Below are positions 35,341-47,946 of a DNA stretch of 64,000 bases, in pieces; the stretch's first letter is position 1, and every line of letters starts with the position of its first letter. The notes under the pieces were generated by a model. That model saw nothing but the letters and a program-made list of their open reading frames with translations. It was not told the DNA's origin and did not search any database. The DNA comes from Cryptomeria japonica. Its lineage: Eukaryota; Streptophyta; Pinopsida; Cupressales; Cupressaceae. The DNA is taken from NCBI RefSeq assembly GCF_030272615.1, contig NC_081406.1:211828997-211892996 (forward strand), read 5' to 3'. A program made the translations under genes and the position numbers.

Positions 35341-38119
35341 GCTCTTGAGGGTTAATGTAAATTTGATTGTATCCTGAAAAACCATCCATGAAGGATAACA
35401 AGGCATGTCCTACCGTAGAATCAACTATCATGTCAATGTTTGGAAGAGGGAAATCATCTTTTAAAGAAGCCTTATTTAAATCTCGAAAATCGGTACACAT
35501 TCTTATTTTATTATCTAGTTTAGCCACAGTGACAATATTTGAAATCCACGGGGAATAATCAATAGGATGGATAAATCCAGCCTCCAATAATTTTTCAATC
35601 TCAGCCTTAACAAGCAGAGCCACCTTAGGATTCATCTTTCGAATCTTTTGTTTCACGGGCTTAGCATCAGGAACTAAGACAATGTTATGAGTAACAATCT
35701 TAGGATCTATACCAGGCATGTCAGAGTATGTCCAAGCAAAGATCTCGGGGAATTCATGCAATAAACCTTCATATTGTTTTTGTTCCTCTTCATCCAAACA
35801 TTTTCCAATTTTAATAACTTTTTCTTCATTGCAAGGATCCATCTTAACATTAGTGGTGTCACTTATGAGAAGATTACTTTGTTGAGGAGTATCCTTTAAC
35901 TGAGGGAATTCTTTCACAATCTTATCATTATCAATCTCTTTTCCAAAATAGGCTTCAATGTTCAAACAATAAGGGAGTCCCCTATTGTGATGATAATGAG
36001 GAAGAGTATCATATGCTCCTAAAAACTCAGCTAAAGCATCATCGGTAGGAAAAACATCAAAAGCACAAGCACACGAAGGATCCTCATCAATGTACTCAGG
36101 GTGTGGCATTGATAGAGATGTAGAAATAGCATTAACACTAATACATGGTCTCTTAGAAGCTTTAGTACGCTTGTAGGGATTATAGCCAAGTCCAAAGGCA
36201 TAATTGTGAAGATTATTCTCTAGAGGAACTTTTATCCCTTGTTCGTGAGCACCACAACCATTTCCATGATACCCATGCTTAGCAAAAATGCGAAAACCAT
36301 GACCATAACGATCAGCCATTTTAGAAAGAGAAGGTGGTTTTTCATAAGACAAAGAATCAAACTCTTCAGAATTAGAGGTGTGAGGAGAAGAAGTTTGAGA
36401 AGCGGCCACAAAATTATTACTCATAGGCTCAGGTAATGTTGATTGATTTTTAGCTTCTTCCTTCTTTTCAGCTTTAAGCTCTCTAGAAGGAACCTTATAT
36501 TCACCTACAAAGGTGGGATTAAAATCAAGAGATCCCCAATCATCTTCTGCAAGAATCTTCTCAGGATCAAAATCCTTCTTATGTGTAGATTCAAGTTGAG
36601 AAGAATCTTCTTCAGGAGCTCCAGACTCATCCAAAGAATTTTGATCATCAGAGAGCGAGGATTCATCGATAGGTATCTTGTTTAAAGAGTCATCGCTAGA
36701 CGAGGAAGGGTTAGAAGAACCCCCTTTGGAAGTAGATGTTTGTAAACAAGCTTGGAAATTAGTATCACCTATCAAGGTATATGTCTTATTGTTATAGATA
36801 AATTTAACTTGTCTGTGCAATGTAGAGGGGACAGCTCGCATACTGTGAATCCAAGGTCTCCCTAATAACAAGTTGTATGTTAGATTTCCCGACATAACAT
36901 GGATAGGAGTAGGCAAAGTAACAGGCCCCACTGTGACGGGTAAGGTGATAGTACCTAATGAAGTTTTAGCCACATTGTCAAAGCCTCGAATAGGACGAGA
37001 GTCCGGCTCAATTAGGGATGTATCCACATTCATCTTATGCAAAAGATTAATGCTACACACATTAAGACCAGAGCCATTATCTACTAGTGTTCGTCTTATA
37101 GCAGTGTCTTTCATGATAACCACAATCATCAAGGGATCATATTGATGTTGAATTTCACTAGTAGGCAACTCATCTTGAGTAAACACAATTTGAGCTTTAG
37201 GATTCATCACAGAGTTAACCAAAGATGCTATATTACTAGATGTATTTGGTGGAGGAACATTCAAATCTTTCAAGGCATCTTGTAACATTCCATGATGAGT
37301 GGAAGAAGTTTGAATCAAATCCCAAAGGGATATCTTAGCAGGGGTAGCTTTAAGTTGTTCTATGAGATCATATTCCTTACTAAGAACTTGTGAAATACGT
37401 GGAGCTTGCGGAAGAATTGGTTGAGGATTCGGAAGAGAAACTAGAATAACAGGAGGAGGACTAGGCTGCCTATTATTTCTAGTATGGTAAGTATGGGCAA
37501 CCGCATGATAACTCTCTCTAGTTATTTGCTTGGCATAACTATAAGGACTTATAGGTTTTCTTCCTTGCACAGTGATGATTGGTTTATTCGGAGTACGAAA
37601 GAAATCATGATCACACCTTCCTTGGATAGTAAGGAGAGGTGATTTAGGACCTTGAAAGGTGGGAGAAGGATAAGCACCTTGGACTTCAAAGAGAGGCTTT
37701 TTATGCTCATTCAAATTTATCATGTTAACCAATTTAGAAGTCTTGTTCTTGTTTAAAGATTTTGATAAAGCCACAAAGTCATCAAGAGCATCATCCATAA
37801 AAGTATGATCATAGCTATCAAAAGGTTTATCTTTTGGTTCGAAAGGAGATATCTCTTCATAGAGGGGATTGTTGAAAACAACCATGTTACTAGATTTAGT
37901 GGAAGAGTTGATAGGAATGTACCCTTGAGAGGAATCATTCAACTTATCTTTCTCATCACAATGAAATGGCATAGTAACAAGGTTTATGAGTTTTTGGTAA
38001 AATGAAGGTTTGGCATCCTTAGGGTTCAAAAACTCATCTAAAGCTTCATCTAATTCATCTTGGCTATACTCATAATAATCATCATAAGCATGAACATTTT
38101 GCAAATAAAAGTCTAACAT
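35341..38119 (-). pseudogene. pol: element C polyprotein N-terminus, protease, G-patch and N-half of RT
   Basis: Open from the ATG at 38119 with no internal stop or frameshift to the deletion junction. Order: acidic N-terminus (SQDELDEALDEFL), protease (LVDNGSGLNVCS near 37085, then LTYNLLLGRPWIHSM), Ser/Glu-rich linker, G-patch-like segment (36205-36317) and RT up to MDGFSGYNQIYINPQ. The YVDD catalytic motif and both RNase H domains are deleted. No gag is present. It is the best view of how the A/C polyprotein begins, only about 175 bp after the 5' LTR. Confidence 0.9.
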
Positions 38120-38295
38120 TTCGAAATGAAAGTTGCATGAAAATTAAACACAAATGCAAAGAAACACACTCTTTTTTTTTTTTTTTTTTTTTTCTTTTTA
38201 ATGAAAATGAAATGAAACACACTAAATCTAGATCTAGATCTAACAAATGCAATGCAAGAAGAAGCAATGATAGATTCACGTCAAGTTCACCAAAA
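38120..38295 (-). other. element C leader and primer-site region
   Basis: About 175 bp with a long poly(T) run on the + strand (38171-38197). The bases next to the LTR read TTTTGGTGAACTTGACGTG on the - strand, similar to element A. The tRNA was not assigned. Confidence 0.6.
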
Positions 38296-39908
38296 TGTGT
38301 GGGAGAAAAAAAGCGAGACTAGGTTATCATGCCCTAATCCTACCTTTTGACACACATTACGGAATACGAAAGAGCCTAGAGGTATCACACAATTGGCTAC
38401 TTCTTTTTGTGAAAGAGAGAGCCACGGGCTACCTATTAGGATTTCTATTCCTTTGTTGTATTTGAAAGGTAATATTATGCAAGTTCAATTCCTAACCCTA
38501 AAATGCAAGTATGAGCTAACAACAAGATTGCAGAATTGAACTTAAACAATGGAAAGCTGTAAACACAAGGATAAAACAAGAATGCAGATGCGTATCCAAA
38601 GTCAAAATTTGACTGAAAATGTTCGGGATGGGGGCGTAGGCGCCACTATCCTGATTCTGTCCTGGAACTGCACCCGAAACTGTTGTTTTGCACTCTGGGA
38701 AACTGTCTGAAATGCTGTCTGTCAGGAGGACTAGGGCGCCCAGCGCCTCTGTCCCAGGGACCAAGGCGCCTAGCGCCCCTGTCCTGGTAGGACCAGGGCA
38801 CCCCACGCCCCTGTCCTGGTATTCTGCTATGCAATTTGGTTGGGGGTGCTGTCTCAACCTGCTTTTTTTGGATCTACAACCTGCGGCGTCGTCCGAGTCT
38901 TGAAACCTACACTTGTATCTGAAAAAGGTGTTTGGGTGGCTATATAGGGTTTTGCCTTAGTCAAACCCCCGCTTTGGTGATTTCCACCTCCATGAATAGC
39001 CAAGTTGTATTGTAAAAGTAATGTGTGTGTAGACCTTGTGTGTGTGCAAGATCTAAAATGCAAGTACGCAAACTAGAGCAACCTAGAAAGTAAACCCTAA
39101 TTGCTTGTCAATGATAATGTGAATGCTCTAAATCAAGATGCAAAGTGATCTAAAGCATGGATAAATGATATATTGAAGCTTATGCAAAGACATGAAAACA
39201 ACATGAAATCATACCCAACCCCCAAGGGAGGGGTACAAGCCAATCTTCAGTCGGTAATCTCCTATTGTTCTTCAATGTCTTCCAAGCACTAAATGAATGA
39301 ATGTATTTGATAAATGCTTGATAGAGGGATGTTGAAAGTTATTGAAGTCTTCAAAGATCTGCTCTTTCGCTGCATATGAGGTTCCGGAAAACAAAATTCC
39401 GATCCCCTCAAATGAAGAAAGAGAGCTCTTATGTATGAAACCCTAGGTCACAATTTCGTCTTTTGGCCGACCTAGAGATTGAATATCCCACCAATTTCTT
39501 GGGGTTAAGCTTTATTTTATGATTGGATCGTGCTCCTAAAATTTTGGGGAAAATGTCCGGGACCGTGTGCACTCCAGGCGCCACGGTCCCGACAACTTTT
39601 CACCAAATTTTTATGGCTGTCAGATATGATGATTTTAGAGAGAATCCCGAAGTTACAGGTGATTTCGAGATGTTTTGACCCCCGAAATCAAGCCCCCAAG
39701 TTCAAAATAGGACTTAATTAGGGTTTTTGATTAGATGATGTATGAAAAGGGGCACACTTTAATGAAAGGGCCCGACTTTATGATGTGAAGGATGATGAAA
39801 TAGGACCTTAGACCTAATTAATTTGATTAATTAAGTACTAAAGGGGAAATGCAATGCAATATGCAAACCGCGCCAAGGCGGGTGCTAAACTAGGTGTGAA
39901 ATTGTACT
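38296..39908 (-). repeat. element C 5' LTR, outer end truncated
   Basis: Matches 28893-30539 up to the ATTGTACT at 39908, then passes straight into element B sequence. The last 34 bases of the LTR are missing. TACT is present both in the LTR at the break and in the expected ATACT duplication, so the loss is a good fit for a microhomology deletion. Confidence 0.88.
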
Positions 39909-40662
39909 GACTATATATAATTTTACTAAGCCACTTGAAGATGAGTCAGAAACTTCATCTTATGACTCTAATAACTCAGACAGGAGCTCTATTCATAACA
40001 TCAATTATTCAACAACACATTATGACTACTCTATCATGAATGTTGAGATGTTGTCCACTGACCCTGTTACTGTCACACCACGGTATGTAGTCCAGTCTGA
40101 AGTAGGTGACAATGCTCGAAGTAGGTAGGTCGGGTTAGGTCCACTAAATACTAACATGAATTTTGATAATCATGTTGTGACTCTTCCTGGTCTCGAGACA
40201 CATACACAAGGTAGTCTTCTCGAACTCGACTGGTTGGTCCGAAGCCATGATGATAGTACTGTGAACTCCCTCGAGACTATTCCAACCTTATCCTTAATAC
40301 ATCCTAAATTGATTGATTGTACTCTTTATAACCAACCCTTGAATGTACCTACTTTTGCCAATGACTATACGTTAGCCTATTATCTCAATGCAGTTAAAAC
40401 CATGAACTCTTCCACCAATGAACATAGTGAAAATAGGGCTGAAACATATATCAAGTATCTTAGTCACAAAAATAAGAAAAATAAAAATAAAAGACTTGAT
40501 GGTGAAAACCACATTATGGCGGTATCAGAATCTAAAAAAGAGAAAATAAAGGATGTACCTAAAGGTGAAAACCTCTCTAAGGTGCCTGAAGGTGAGATAC
40601 TTGATATACTACCAAGTCATTTCCAGAAGAGATCTTCTATATTGATTGAGCCAACTTAGCTA
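39909..40662 (+). pseudogene. pol: element B polyprotein linker after element C
   Basis: Low-conservation linker upstream of RT: FTKPLEDESE, then from 40156 a 167-codon open stretch rich in Lys, Asn and Glu (HKNKKNKNK and SESKKEKIKDVP). It ends at TAG 40657. The short word GACT at 39909 restores the B frame apart from a one-base shift. No domain was recognised. Confidence 0.65.
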
Positions 40663-41640
40663 GTGAACATTGGGAGTCAAGAGACACCACACATCATTCA
40701 TTTAGCTCAATCACTATCAACAGAAGAGTTAAAAGATTTCAGCAACCCTTTTTTAGAAAAGAAAATCAACTTTGCATGGACATACTCAGATATGCCAGGA
40801 CTAGATCTTGATCTCATCATGCATCATCTCTCTATTACACCAGGAGTTAAACCAGTCAAGCAAAAAATCTGTAAGATGCATCCTCATGTGGCACTGTTAG
40901 TCTAGGCTGAACTAGAAAATTTGCTAAAAGCTAGATTTATCAGAGCTATAGACTACGTAGAATGGATATCAAATATAGTACTTGTATCAAAGGTAGACAA
41001 ATCTATTAGAGTTTGCACATACTTCAGGGATCTCAACAAAGCATGTCCGAAAGACAATTTTCCATTGCCCAACATTGACATGATAGTAGATATGACTGCT
41101 GGATATGAGATGTATTCATTAATGGATGGATTCTCTAGTTACAATCAGATCAAGATAGCACCTGAAGATCAAGAAAATACAGCTTTCACATGTGCATGGG
41201 GAACCTTCTACTGGAATGTTATGCCGTTTGGTCTAAAGAACGCAGGAGCAACTTACCAAAGAGCAGTAACCACTATCTTCCATGATATGATGCATAAAAA
41301 CATGGAAGATTATGTTGATGACACCCTAGTAAAAACCATGAAGATATCTATGCATATTCACGAACTAGGCCTCATACTGGATAGAATGGAAAGATTCAAG
41401 CTCTGGTTAAATCCTAAAAAGTGTGCATTTGGGGTAACATCAGGAAAATTGCTTGGTTACATAATTTCAAAAAAAGGAATTGAGGTTGACCTTGAAAAGG
41501 TCCAAGCTATAATGGAAATGCCTCCACCCAAGAATATCAATCAAATGAGAAGTTTACAGGGCCATCTTCAATCAATAAGGCATTTTATATCTTAGCTAGC
41601 AGATAAAGCTCAACCCTTCACAAAGGTATTAATGAAAGGA
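40663..41640 (+). pseudogene. pol: element B reverse transcriptase
   Basis: The gypsy-type RT: FAWTYSDMPGLD, RVCTYFRDLNKACPKDNFP, LMDGFSSYNQI, VMPFGLKNAGATYQRAV and YVDD (about 41311), then KCAFGVTSGKLLGYI. Stops at 40903 and near 41593 break it. It is in one frame with the linker upstream and the RNase H downstream, so most damage in this part is by point mutation. Confidence 0.9.
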
Positions 41641-42600
41641 GTTCAATAAAACTAGGATAAAGATTGTGAACAACATCTACAATAGATCAAAGAATATCTT
41701 TCTAATCCACCCATATTAATGCCACTGATTCAAGGTAAGCCACCAATCCTATACATATCAGCTACATATACTTCACTGGGGGCACTTCTGGCACAACAGG
41801 ATGACACTAAAAAGGAATGAGCTATCTATTACATCAACAAAATATTGGTGTCGTATGAAATGAGCTACACTATAATAGAGAAAGCATGCTTGGCATTGGT
41901 CTTTGCATCACAAAAATTAAGGCACTATATGTTAGCACACTCTATTAAGCCGGTAGCCAAGATTGATCCACTCAAATATCTTCTCAGTAAAGCAACGCTT
42001 ATAGGGAGACTGGCTAAATGGGTCATGGTTCTTACAGAATTTGATATCAAATATGTGGAACGTAAAGCCATCAAAGGACAGGTTATTGCAGACCAACTTG
42101 CTGATGCTCCACTTGAAGATAGTCAACCTCTGCATATAGAATTCCCAGATGAATCAATCATGCACCTTACTGAACAATCATGAAAGATGTTCTTTGATGG
42201 GTCTTTCACTCAACATGGTTCTGGTGCCAGAATACTTTTTATTACTCAAAAATATTCAATTCTGAAAGCTTACAAGATTCTCTTCCCTTGCACAAACAAC
42301 ATTGTAGAATATGAAGCTTTGGTAAATGGGATCAATCTAGCCATTGAATGGAAGATTGTTGAATTACACATCTATGGAGATTCTCAACTCGTCATCAACC
42401 AAATAAATGATCTATATTAGACAAGAGATGAGAAACTGATGCCTTATAAGAAAATGGTGGATGATCTCAAGAAATACTTTACCTTTGTATCATTTCAGCA
42501 AATCCCCAGAACAACAAATAGAGCAGCGGGTGCAATGGCCAACTTGGCATCTATACCACAGCTATAGGAATCTAATTTTTACTTTGAATTCCGAGTGGAA
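41641..42600 (+). pseudogene. pol: element B RNase H and archaeal-type RNase H
   Basis: The first RNase H (ALLAQQDD, AIYYINKI, EKACLALVFASQKLRHYM) is followed by the connection AKWVMVLTEFDIKYVE and the second, archaeal-type RNase H. The latter has FFDGSFTQHGSGA, NNIVEYEAL and YGDSQLVI, but its last acidic position reads RAAGAMA, Gly for Asp. Stops at 42181 and 42418 interrupt it. The dual RNase H is the Tat-lineage hallmark. Confidence 0.85.
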
Positions 42601-43922
42601 GAGTTACATTATCCTACCTATGATTCCCCCGAGTCTCAGATGGTTTGTTCTATTATTGGACATGACTCATCTCATTATAGCCACCTTTATTCTTACCTGC
42701 GTGACAAAGTTGTCCCTGCTAATCTTTCCTGAAATGAAAAAATGAACCTAATCCAAAATGTGTCATGGTATGTCATCATTGCTAATGACCTATTCAAGCA
42801 AGGATTAGATAATACTTTGCTTAGATGTCTAGAAACTGAGGAGTCCCAATGCGCATTATCTGAGGTTCATGAAGGTGTTTGTGGATCCCATTCAAACGGT
42901 CTAACTTTAGCACAAAAACTACTAAGGGTTGGCTACTACTGGCTAGACATGGAGAAAGAAGCTATAAAATTTTCTAAAACTTGTGAAAAGAGCCAGCTAC
43001 ATGGGCACCTTATACATGCTCCAACAAGGGATCTCATACCCTTTGTGACACATTGGCCCTTTGAAAAGTGGGCATTTGATCTAATTGGCCAAATATATCC
43101 TGCATCATCTAACGAACACAAATTTATTATCACTACCTCTGAGTACTTTACTAAGTGGGTAGAAGTAGTTCCGCTCATCAGGCAATCGGCAAACAAGTAG
43201 CTCTCTTTATTCTTAATTGTATCATCTGTAGGTATGGTATACCTTCAACCATTATAACTAACAATGGAGGACAGTTCAAGAACAAAGATCTAGATGAAAT
43301 CTGTGAGTAATTCAAAATAAAACAACACTGGTCATCACTATATTACCCTCAAGGTAATGGACAAGCATAGACATCTAACAAAAACCTACTGACTATCTTG
43401 CATAGAATAGTGAACAAATCCAGGAAGGATTGGCATCTATAGCTCAATCCTGCACTGTGGGCTTATAGAACAAGTATCAGAACCCCTACTAGGGCTACAC
43501 CTTTTTCTCTGGTGTATGGGTTAGAAGCAGTATTACCTATTGAGGTGGAAATACCATCTCTAAGAGTTTCTTTACAAGGTCTCATTACTGATGAAGAATA
43601 TAGAATATCTAGATTACAAGAGCTTGAATTGTTGGATGAGTGTCGGCAAGTGGCATTTGATCATCTCATAGTTTACAAAAAGAGAATGTCCAAAGGATAT
43701 AACAAAAAGGTTCGACATCAAGAATTTCAGGTTGGTGACCTAGTTCTAAGAGAAAATCCTAAAAATCAATAGTTTCGAGACAACAAGGGGAAGTTTGAAC
43801 CCAACTAGCTAGGTCCCTATATTGCAGCTTTTGGCTCTGGTGCCTATCAACTCTCAACATCGGAAGGAGAACAGATCCACGAACCGATCAACACCATCCA
43901 TCTGAAGAAATTCTTCACTTAA
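42600..43922 (+). pseudogene. pol: element B integrase, inactive
   Basis: The zinc region reads HEGVCGSHSNG ... CEKSQLHGH, with the second Cys of CxxC replaced by Ser. In the core the first Asp is present (AFDLIGQI), the second reads TNNGGQF (Asn for Asp), and the Glu position is a TAG (GNGQA then stop, near 43368). The C-terminal part from 43512 has LPIEVEIPSLRVSL and QVGDLVLREN, and ends at TAA 43920. Frameshifts occur near 43197 and 43500. Confidence 0.88.
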
Positions 43923-43958
43923 ATATTCTCTGCTTCAGCAGCTTCTGTAGCTAAAAAG

Positions 43959-44230
43959 TCCTGAAGAAATCCTAAAAATCATAAATGTTCTGAACAAACT
44001 CTAAAAATCATAAAATGTCCTGAACAAAATCCTAAAAATCATAAAATATCCTGAACAAACTCCTAAAAATCAGAAAATGTCCTGAAGAAATTCAAAAAAA
44101 AAAGAAAAAAAAGAATAAGAAAAACAGAAGAAAAAAAGAAAAAAAGAGAGAAAATGCCTTGGTGAAAACCTGGTAAACAGGCACCTTGGTAAAAAAAAAA
44201 AAAATCTACCAAGCAGGTGAAAACTTGGCA
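43959..44230. repeat. short tandem repeats after element B pol
   Basis: Four or five units of about 33 bp with the words CCTGAACAAA and CCTAAAAATCATAAAAT (43959-44090). Then come a purine tract (44092-44150) and two copies of a GGTGAAAACCTGGTAAACAGG-like unit (about 44160-44240). Position and composition fit a 3' regulatory or termination region for pol mRNA. Confidence 0.75.
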
Positions 44231-45599
44231 AACAGGTGTCTCTTGTACTCAAGCACTCCATCTATTAACGCAACATTGCCATTCCTGCTTTCATGCATCT
44301 TTGCTTTTGCTTGTACATATTTTAGTCACTTTTGTGACATCCTGGTTTGTTGGAACCCTCATGGCTTGAACTGATCAGCGTCCTAGTCTTAGGTTACTCG
44401 ATAGAGCAATTTGCATGTCCTAAGCAGTATCAACCTAGTCAACCTTACGTTAGTGACACCTAGTCATCCACTCTGATTCAGTCACTTGTCTCCTGACTAC
44501 TGAAGAGTTTTATCACTGAGTAAACAATCAAAATAACAAAACAGAAAACAATCACTAAACAGTTTGAGCTATGCGTGAAAATTTTCTTTGTGTGTTGTCT
44601 TTTATATTGGTTTTTTATTATTATCCCTCTGAGTAACTCAAAGAAGTGTATCATGACTAAGAGGAGCAAGGATTGGGGGCATAATATTTTCTTGTTTTCT
44701 GCTTGTAGGAATGATCCCAATGATCTAGAAACATCTAAATTAGTTGGGTGTCTGTGATAAGAGCCTTCACATCAAGGTGAAATCGCCACACATACCTCGA
44801 CTTGGCTTATTTGAATGCTACAGGGAGGTCCATATCATTTCTTTGTCTATATTGAGGGAATTTATTTATGATGCAATTTGGGTCCCTACAAAATCTGTCC
44901 AAGGATATGAATGAAAAAAGGGTCATTGCGGACAAGATAATTAATATTGCATATGCAAATAAATGAACTCTATTATGCCTGCTATAATTGTAAAATGCTC
45001 AATGATGAAAATTAAGCTTTTCAAAGTCCAGTGACTAGGTTTAGGATTACATATCATCTTGCATTTCATTATGCATCTCATGAATTTTGAGTGATTTCGG
45101 TATGGTAACAATGATCTCTTTATCTTCTGAATGAGAGTTGGAGCATCATCATTTCTTAGCTAAGTGGTCTCTTTTTAGCATTTCTCTGATCGAGTAGTTG
45201 TGTTTTGAGATGTTAGCTACATACATAAGTATCTTATATAAATTCATACATTTCATACATTCATTTGCATTCATATTATTGCATGAAGAAAAAAGAAAAT
45301 TTGCATTACTCATTCCTCACTCACATTCATTTATTTGCATATGAAAAGAAAGAAAAATAAACATTCATGATCATTTGCATTACACACATTCATGCTAAAT
45401 CATAAATGCATACATATAGAATAAAGAATATAGAACATCTCATAATCAATTAACACAAGTACGATGAAGTCAAATTGGATTTCGTAAATATATATATCAT
45501 ATCAAGTCTAGGAGTACAAAATGATGTCCAATGATATGTACAAACTCCCATCGGAGCAAGAATCGTATGGCTACAAAAAAATATTTGAGCTACAAAAAG
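44231..45599. other. element B spacer, nothing recognised
   Basis: AT-rich spacer between pol and the 3' end of the antisense PMD gene. It has low-complexity CATTCATTTGCAT-like stretches (about 45250-45420). No ORF with support. Confidence 0.5.
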
Positions 45600-47481
45600 A
45601 ATATCTAGCTCTGGGCCTCTCCCTCATCGCCTAGTGGAGGAGGAGGAGCCTAATGACTAGGATCCTCTCGAGGTGCCCGAGCTCCCTCTTAACGAGCCAT
45701 ATACTATGAATAGGGGATCGCCTATTGTGCTACTAGAACTACCACGTTGTATGCCGCAACATAGTAGGCTGTCCTACTGGAGGGTGTCTCACTCTGCTCT
45801 CATCGCGCAACTTGTCGACCAGGCTCTATTCTCAGCTCAGCCAACTGCCAATCATGCTCTACTCTCAGCTCTGTAAGCTGACAATATCACTCAACCCTCA
45901 CCTCTACAAGCTACCAGTCTCGCTCTGCCAGCTGAGTCTGAGCCACTGTCAACTATGATTGCAGCTCTGCAAGATGTGTTCTCATTGACCACCCTGTGTC
46001 CGTCCACTACTCTCTTGCAGGCTCTCCCCCCCATCTCCACCTCCAGTACCACCCTATTCCTCCCACCATTGATGGACCTATCTTAGAGTTGCTCGCTCCT
46101 CCTCTGCTTCACCCAATCTCACTCGTAAATGCTCTAGGGATCTGCCCTCACCCCTCTATTGTCCACCCTTAGCTGGAACCCTACTATTGCTAGCACTAGG
46201 ATCACCACCTATTTGCCTTGGAGCCTTGACTCTCTGTCCCTGTCCCTACCTCTGGCCCTACGTCTGGCCCTGCCTTTGTCCCTATGCCGGTGTGGGGGCA
46301 TTATCCTCAACATCCTCAATAGGAGGAGCCTGCTCTATTGGATCTATGAATCGAGGAAATGGATGTTGCTGAAACTAATCCCTGAACTGGGGCAATACTC
46401 CCACATCCACCACATCATCCAAATAGTCCCATCTTAGTCGCTAGAGACTAGTCAACTTTTGCATAGCCAAGGCATAGGATAACCATGGAGACCATCCCTG
46501 TCTCTCCTCATCCATATAATGTGCATAAGATTTATACTCCTGGGATATCCCCTAAGGCCAGCCATACTATCTCATCACTCATGAAACAACGAATCACTCA
46601 ACAATGGTCTATGATCTCTTGATGAGAGGGCACATAACAAAAAGGTCCCTATGAACCAGCCACCAGTCATCCCATGGCTCTAAGCCCCTGTATGGTCTCT
46701 ATACTACGGCTATCAAGTCATCTAGTTGCCGTCTCCAAAAATTTGTCTTTCCCAGATGGGGCTGTGTAATATAACCGGCATACCTATATATAATTGGCTA
46801 CCCAAGATCTCTACTATCATCTACCACTGGTCGACAAACGGGAAGGTTCTCCCAAGCCCAAACCTATAAAATATATACACCTGCAGCCATGCTCCTACCA
46901 TCTCTATACACAATCTCATGCATCTCTCGATACATGTGAGCCAGTATACAAGAACCCTAGCCAAGTCTCTAAGGGGTCTCAACCAATCTCTCCAGCATCC
47001 AACCCCATCCACACTGGAAACCCTGTTGCCCTCTATCTGGCATCAGAAAACAACTAATGAAACCTTCTAGAACACACGCTAGCAGAAACTCCTCGTTGTA
47101 TCTTCTCATCAATATGTCCCAACTAATAGAATGGGTCAAAATGTCTAGATCCTTGAATACATGTCTAACCGCCTATAATCCAGGTAACAGTGTGGTATCA
47201 TAATCCACCTTAACCCCAACAAAAGGGATACGAAGGACCGTGTACACATCCTCAAGAGTAATGGTCATCTCCCCCACTAGAAAATGAAATGTGTTATGCT
47301 CTGAGTGAAAATGCTCAACCAATGTTGCGAGAATACCATGATTAACATGGATATCAGGTAATCTCAAAAGATGATTCAAACCACATAAATCAACCTAAGC
47401 CTGCTCAACCTTAGATAAATGTCGTACTAATACCATGGTGGGAGGATATATGCATCTAAAGAGCACAAGAGGTAGTCAAAC
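45600..47481 (-). pseudogene. element B PMD gene, exon 2, decayed
   Basis: The same gene as in A and C, again opposite to pol. The clearest part (47173-47379) reads LVGEMTITLEDVYTVLRIP, the PMD signature. Further down, MYREMHEIVYRDG and VWAWE correspond to LYHDLEEYVFGQG and VWIFE in C. Many stops and shifts follow, and only fragments can be traced to about 45600, including an Arg/Asp-rich stretch near 46200-46280. The exon begins at 47481 after a GGGTTTTTTGTAG acceptor. Confidence 0.75.
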
Positions 47482-47946
47482 CTACAAAAAACCCAACAAC
47501 AAACATCAGAAAATATTCCAAATAAACCAAGACGAGAAATAAAACATCACGCAAATCCAACTAAGTCAGGTGCAAAATCAAATTTTCAAGTTTAGACCTT
47601 AAAAAATGCTCATTGTTTCCTGAACGACAAAACACAGAAGGCAAGCATCTCGTATGAGTCAGGAATGGCTCTCGTATGATAAAACATTCCCAAACGACAA
47701 ATTGTAAGACCCCGCACGACAAAATGGTCTTTTTACTGACATATCATACAACACAAGGGTAGGATCCGAACGACAAATCTAATGGTGCCAAATGATAAAA
47801 GGAAATTTACTAGTTACTCGTACAAGACAAGATCCTGTCTCGCATGATAAAACATAAGACCTGACCCCAAACATGCTAAAAACTTGAAAAATGAACAAAA
47901 AAATTCAAAAATAGAAACATAAAGAGGCTTAAGATAGATCACTTAC
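47482..47946 (-). other. element B PMD intron 1 (465 bp)
   Basis: A consensus donor (AATG|GTAAGT at 47946) and a pyrimidine-tract acceptor (TTTTTTGTAG, 47482-47491) on the - strand, phase 0 as in A and C. The intron holds about ten GTCGTACGAG-type words in its middle. Confidence 0.7.
47620..47865 (-). repeat. GTCGTACGAG-type motif cluster in PMD intron 1 of B
   Basis: Ten copies in about 245 bp. Nearly all read in one direction on the - strand (TTTTATCATACGAG, TTTGTCGTTCGG, TTTTGTCGTGCGG, TTTTGTCGTTCAGG). These are the same words found in the leader at 23098-23350 and 24480-24775. Confidence 0.8.

Larger units (their letters stand above)
28893..39908 (-). mobile_element. Ty3/gypsy Tat element C (11.0 kb), inserted in B
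   Basis: The same family as A, with a sister LTR variant. LTRs are at 28893-30539 (3') and 38296-39908 (5', truncated at its outer end). Pol is on the - strand and PMD on the + strand. Compared with A it lacks about 1.67 kb of pol between the RT active-site half and the integrase zinc finger (junction at 35341). The left TSD is ATACT (28888-28892). The right copy was probably consumed in a short deletion that also removed the last 34 LTR bases. Confidence 0.92.
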
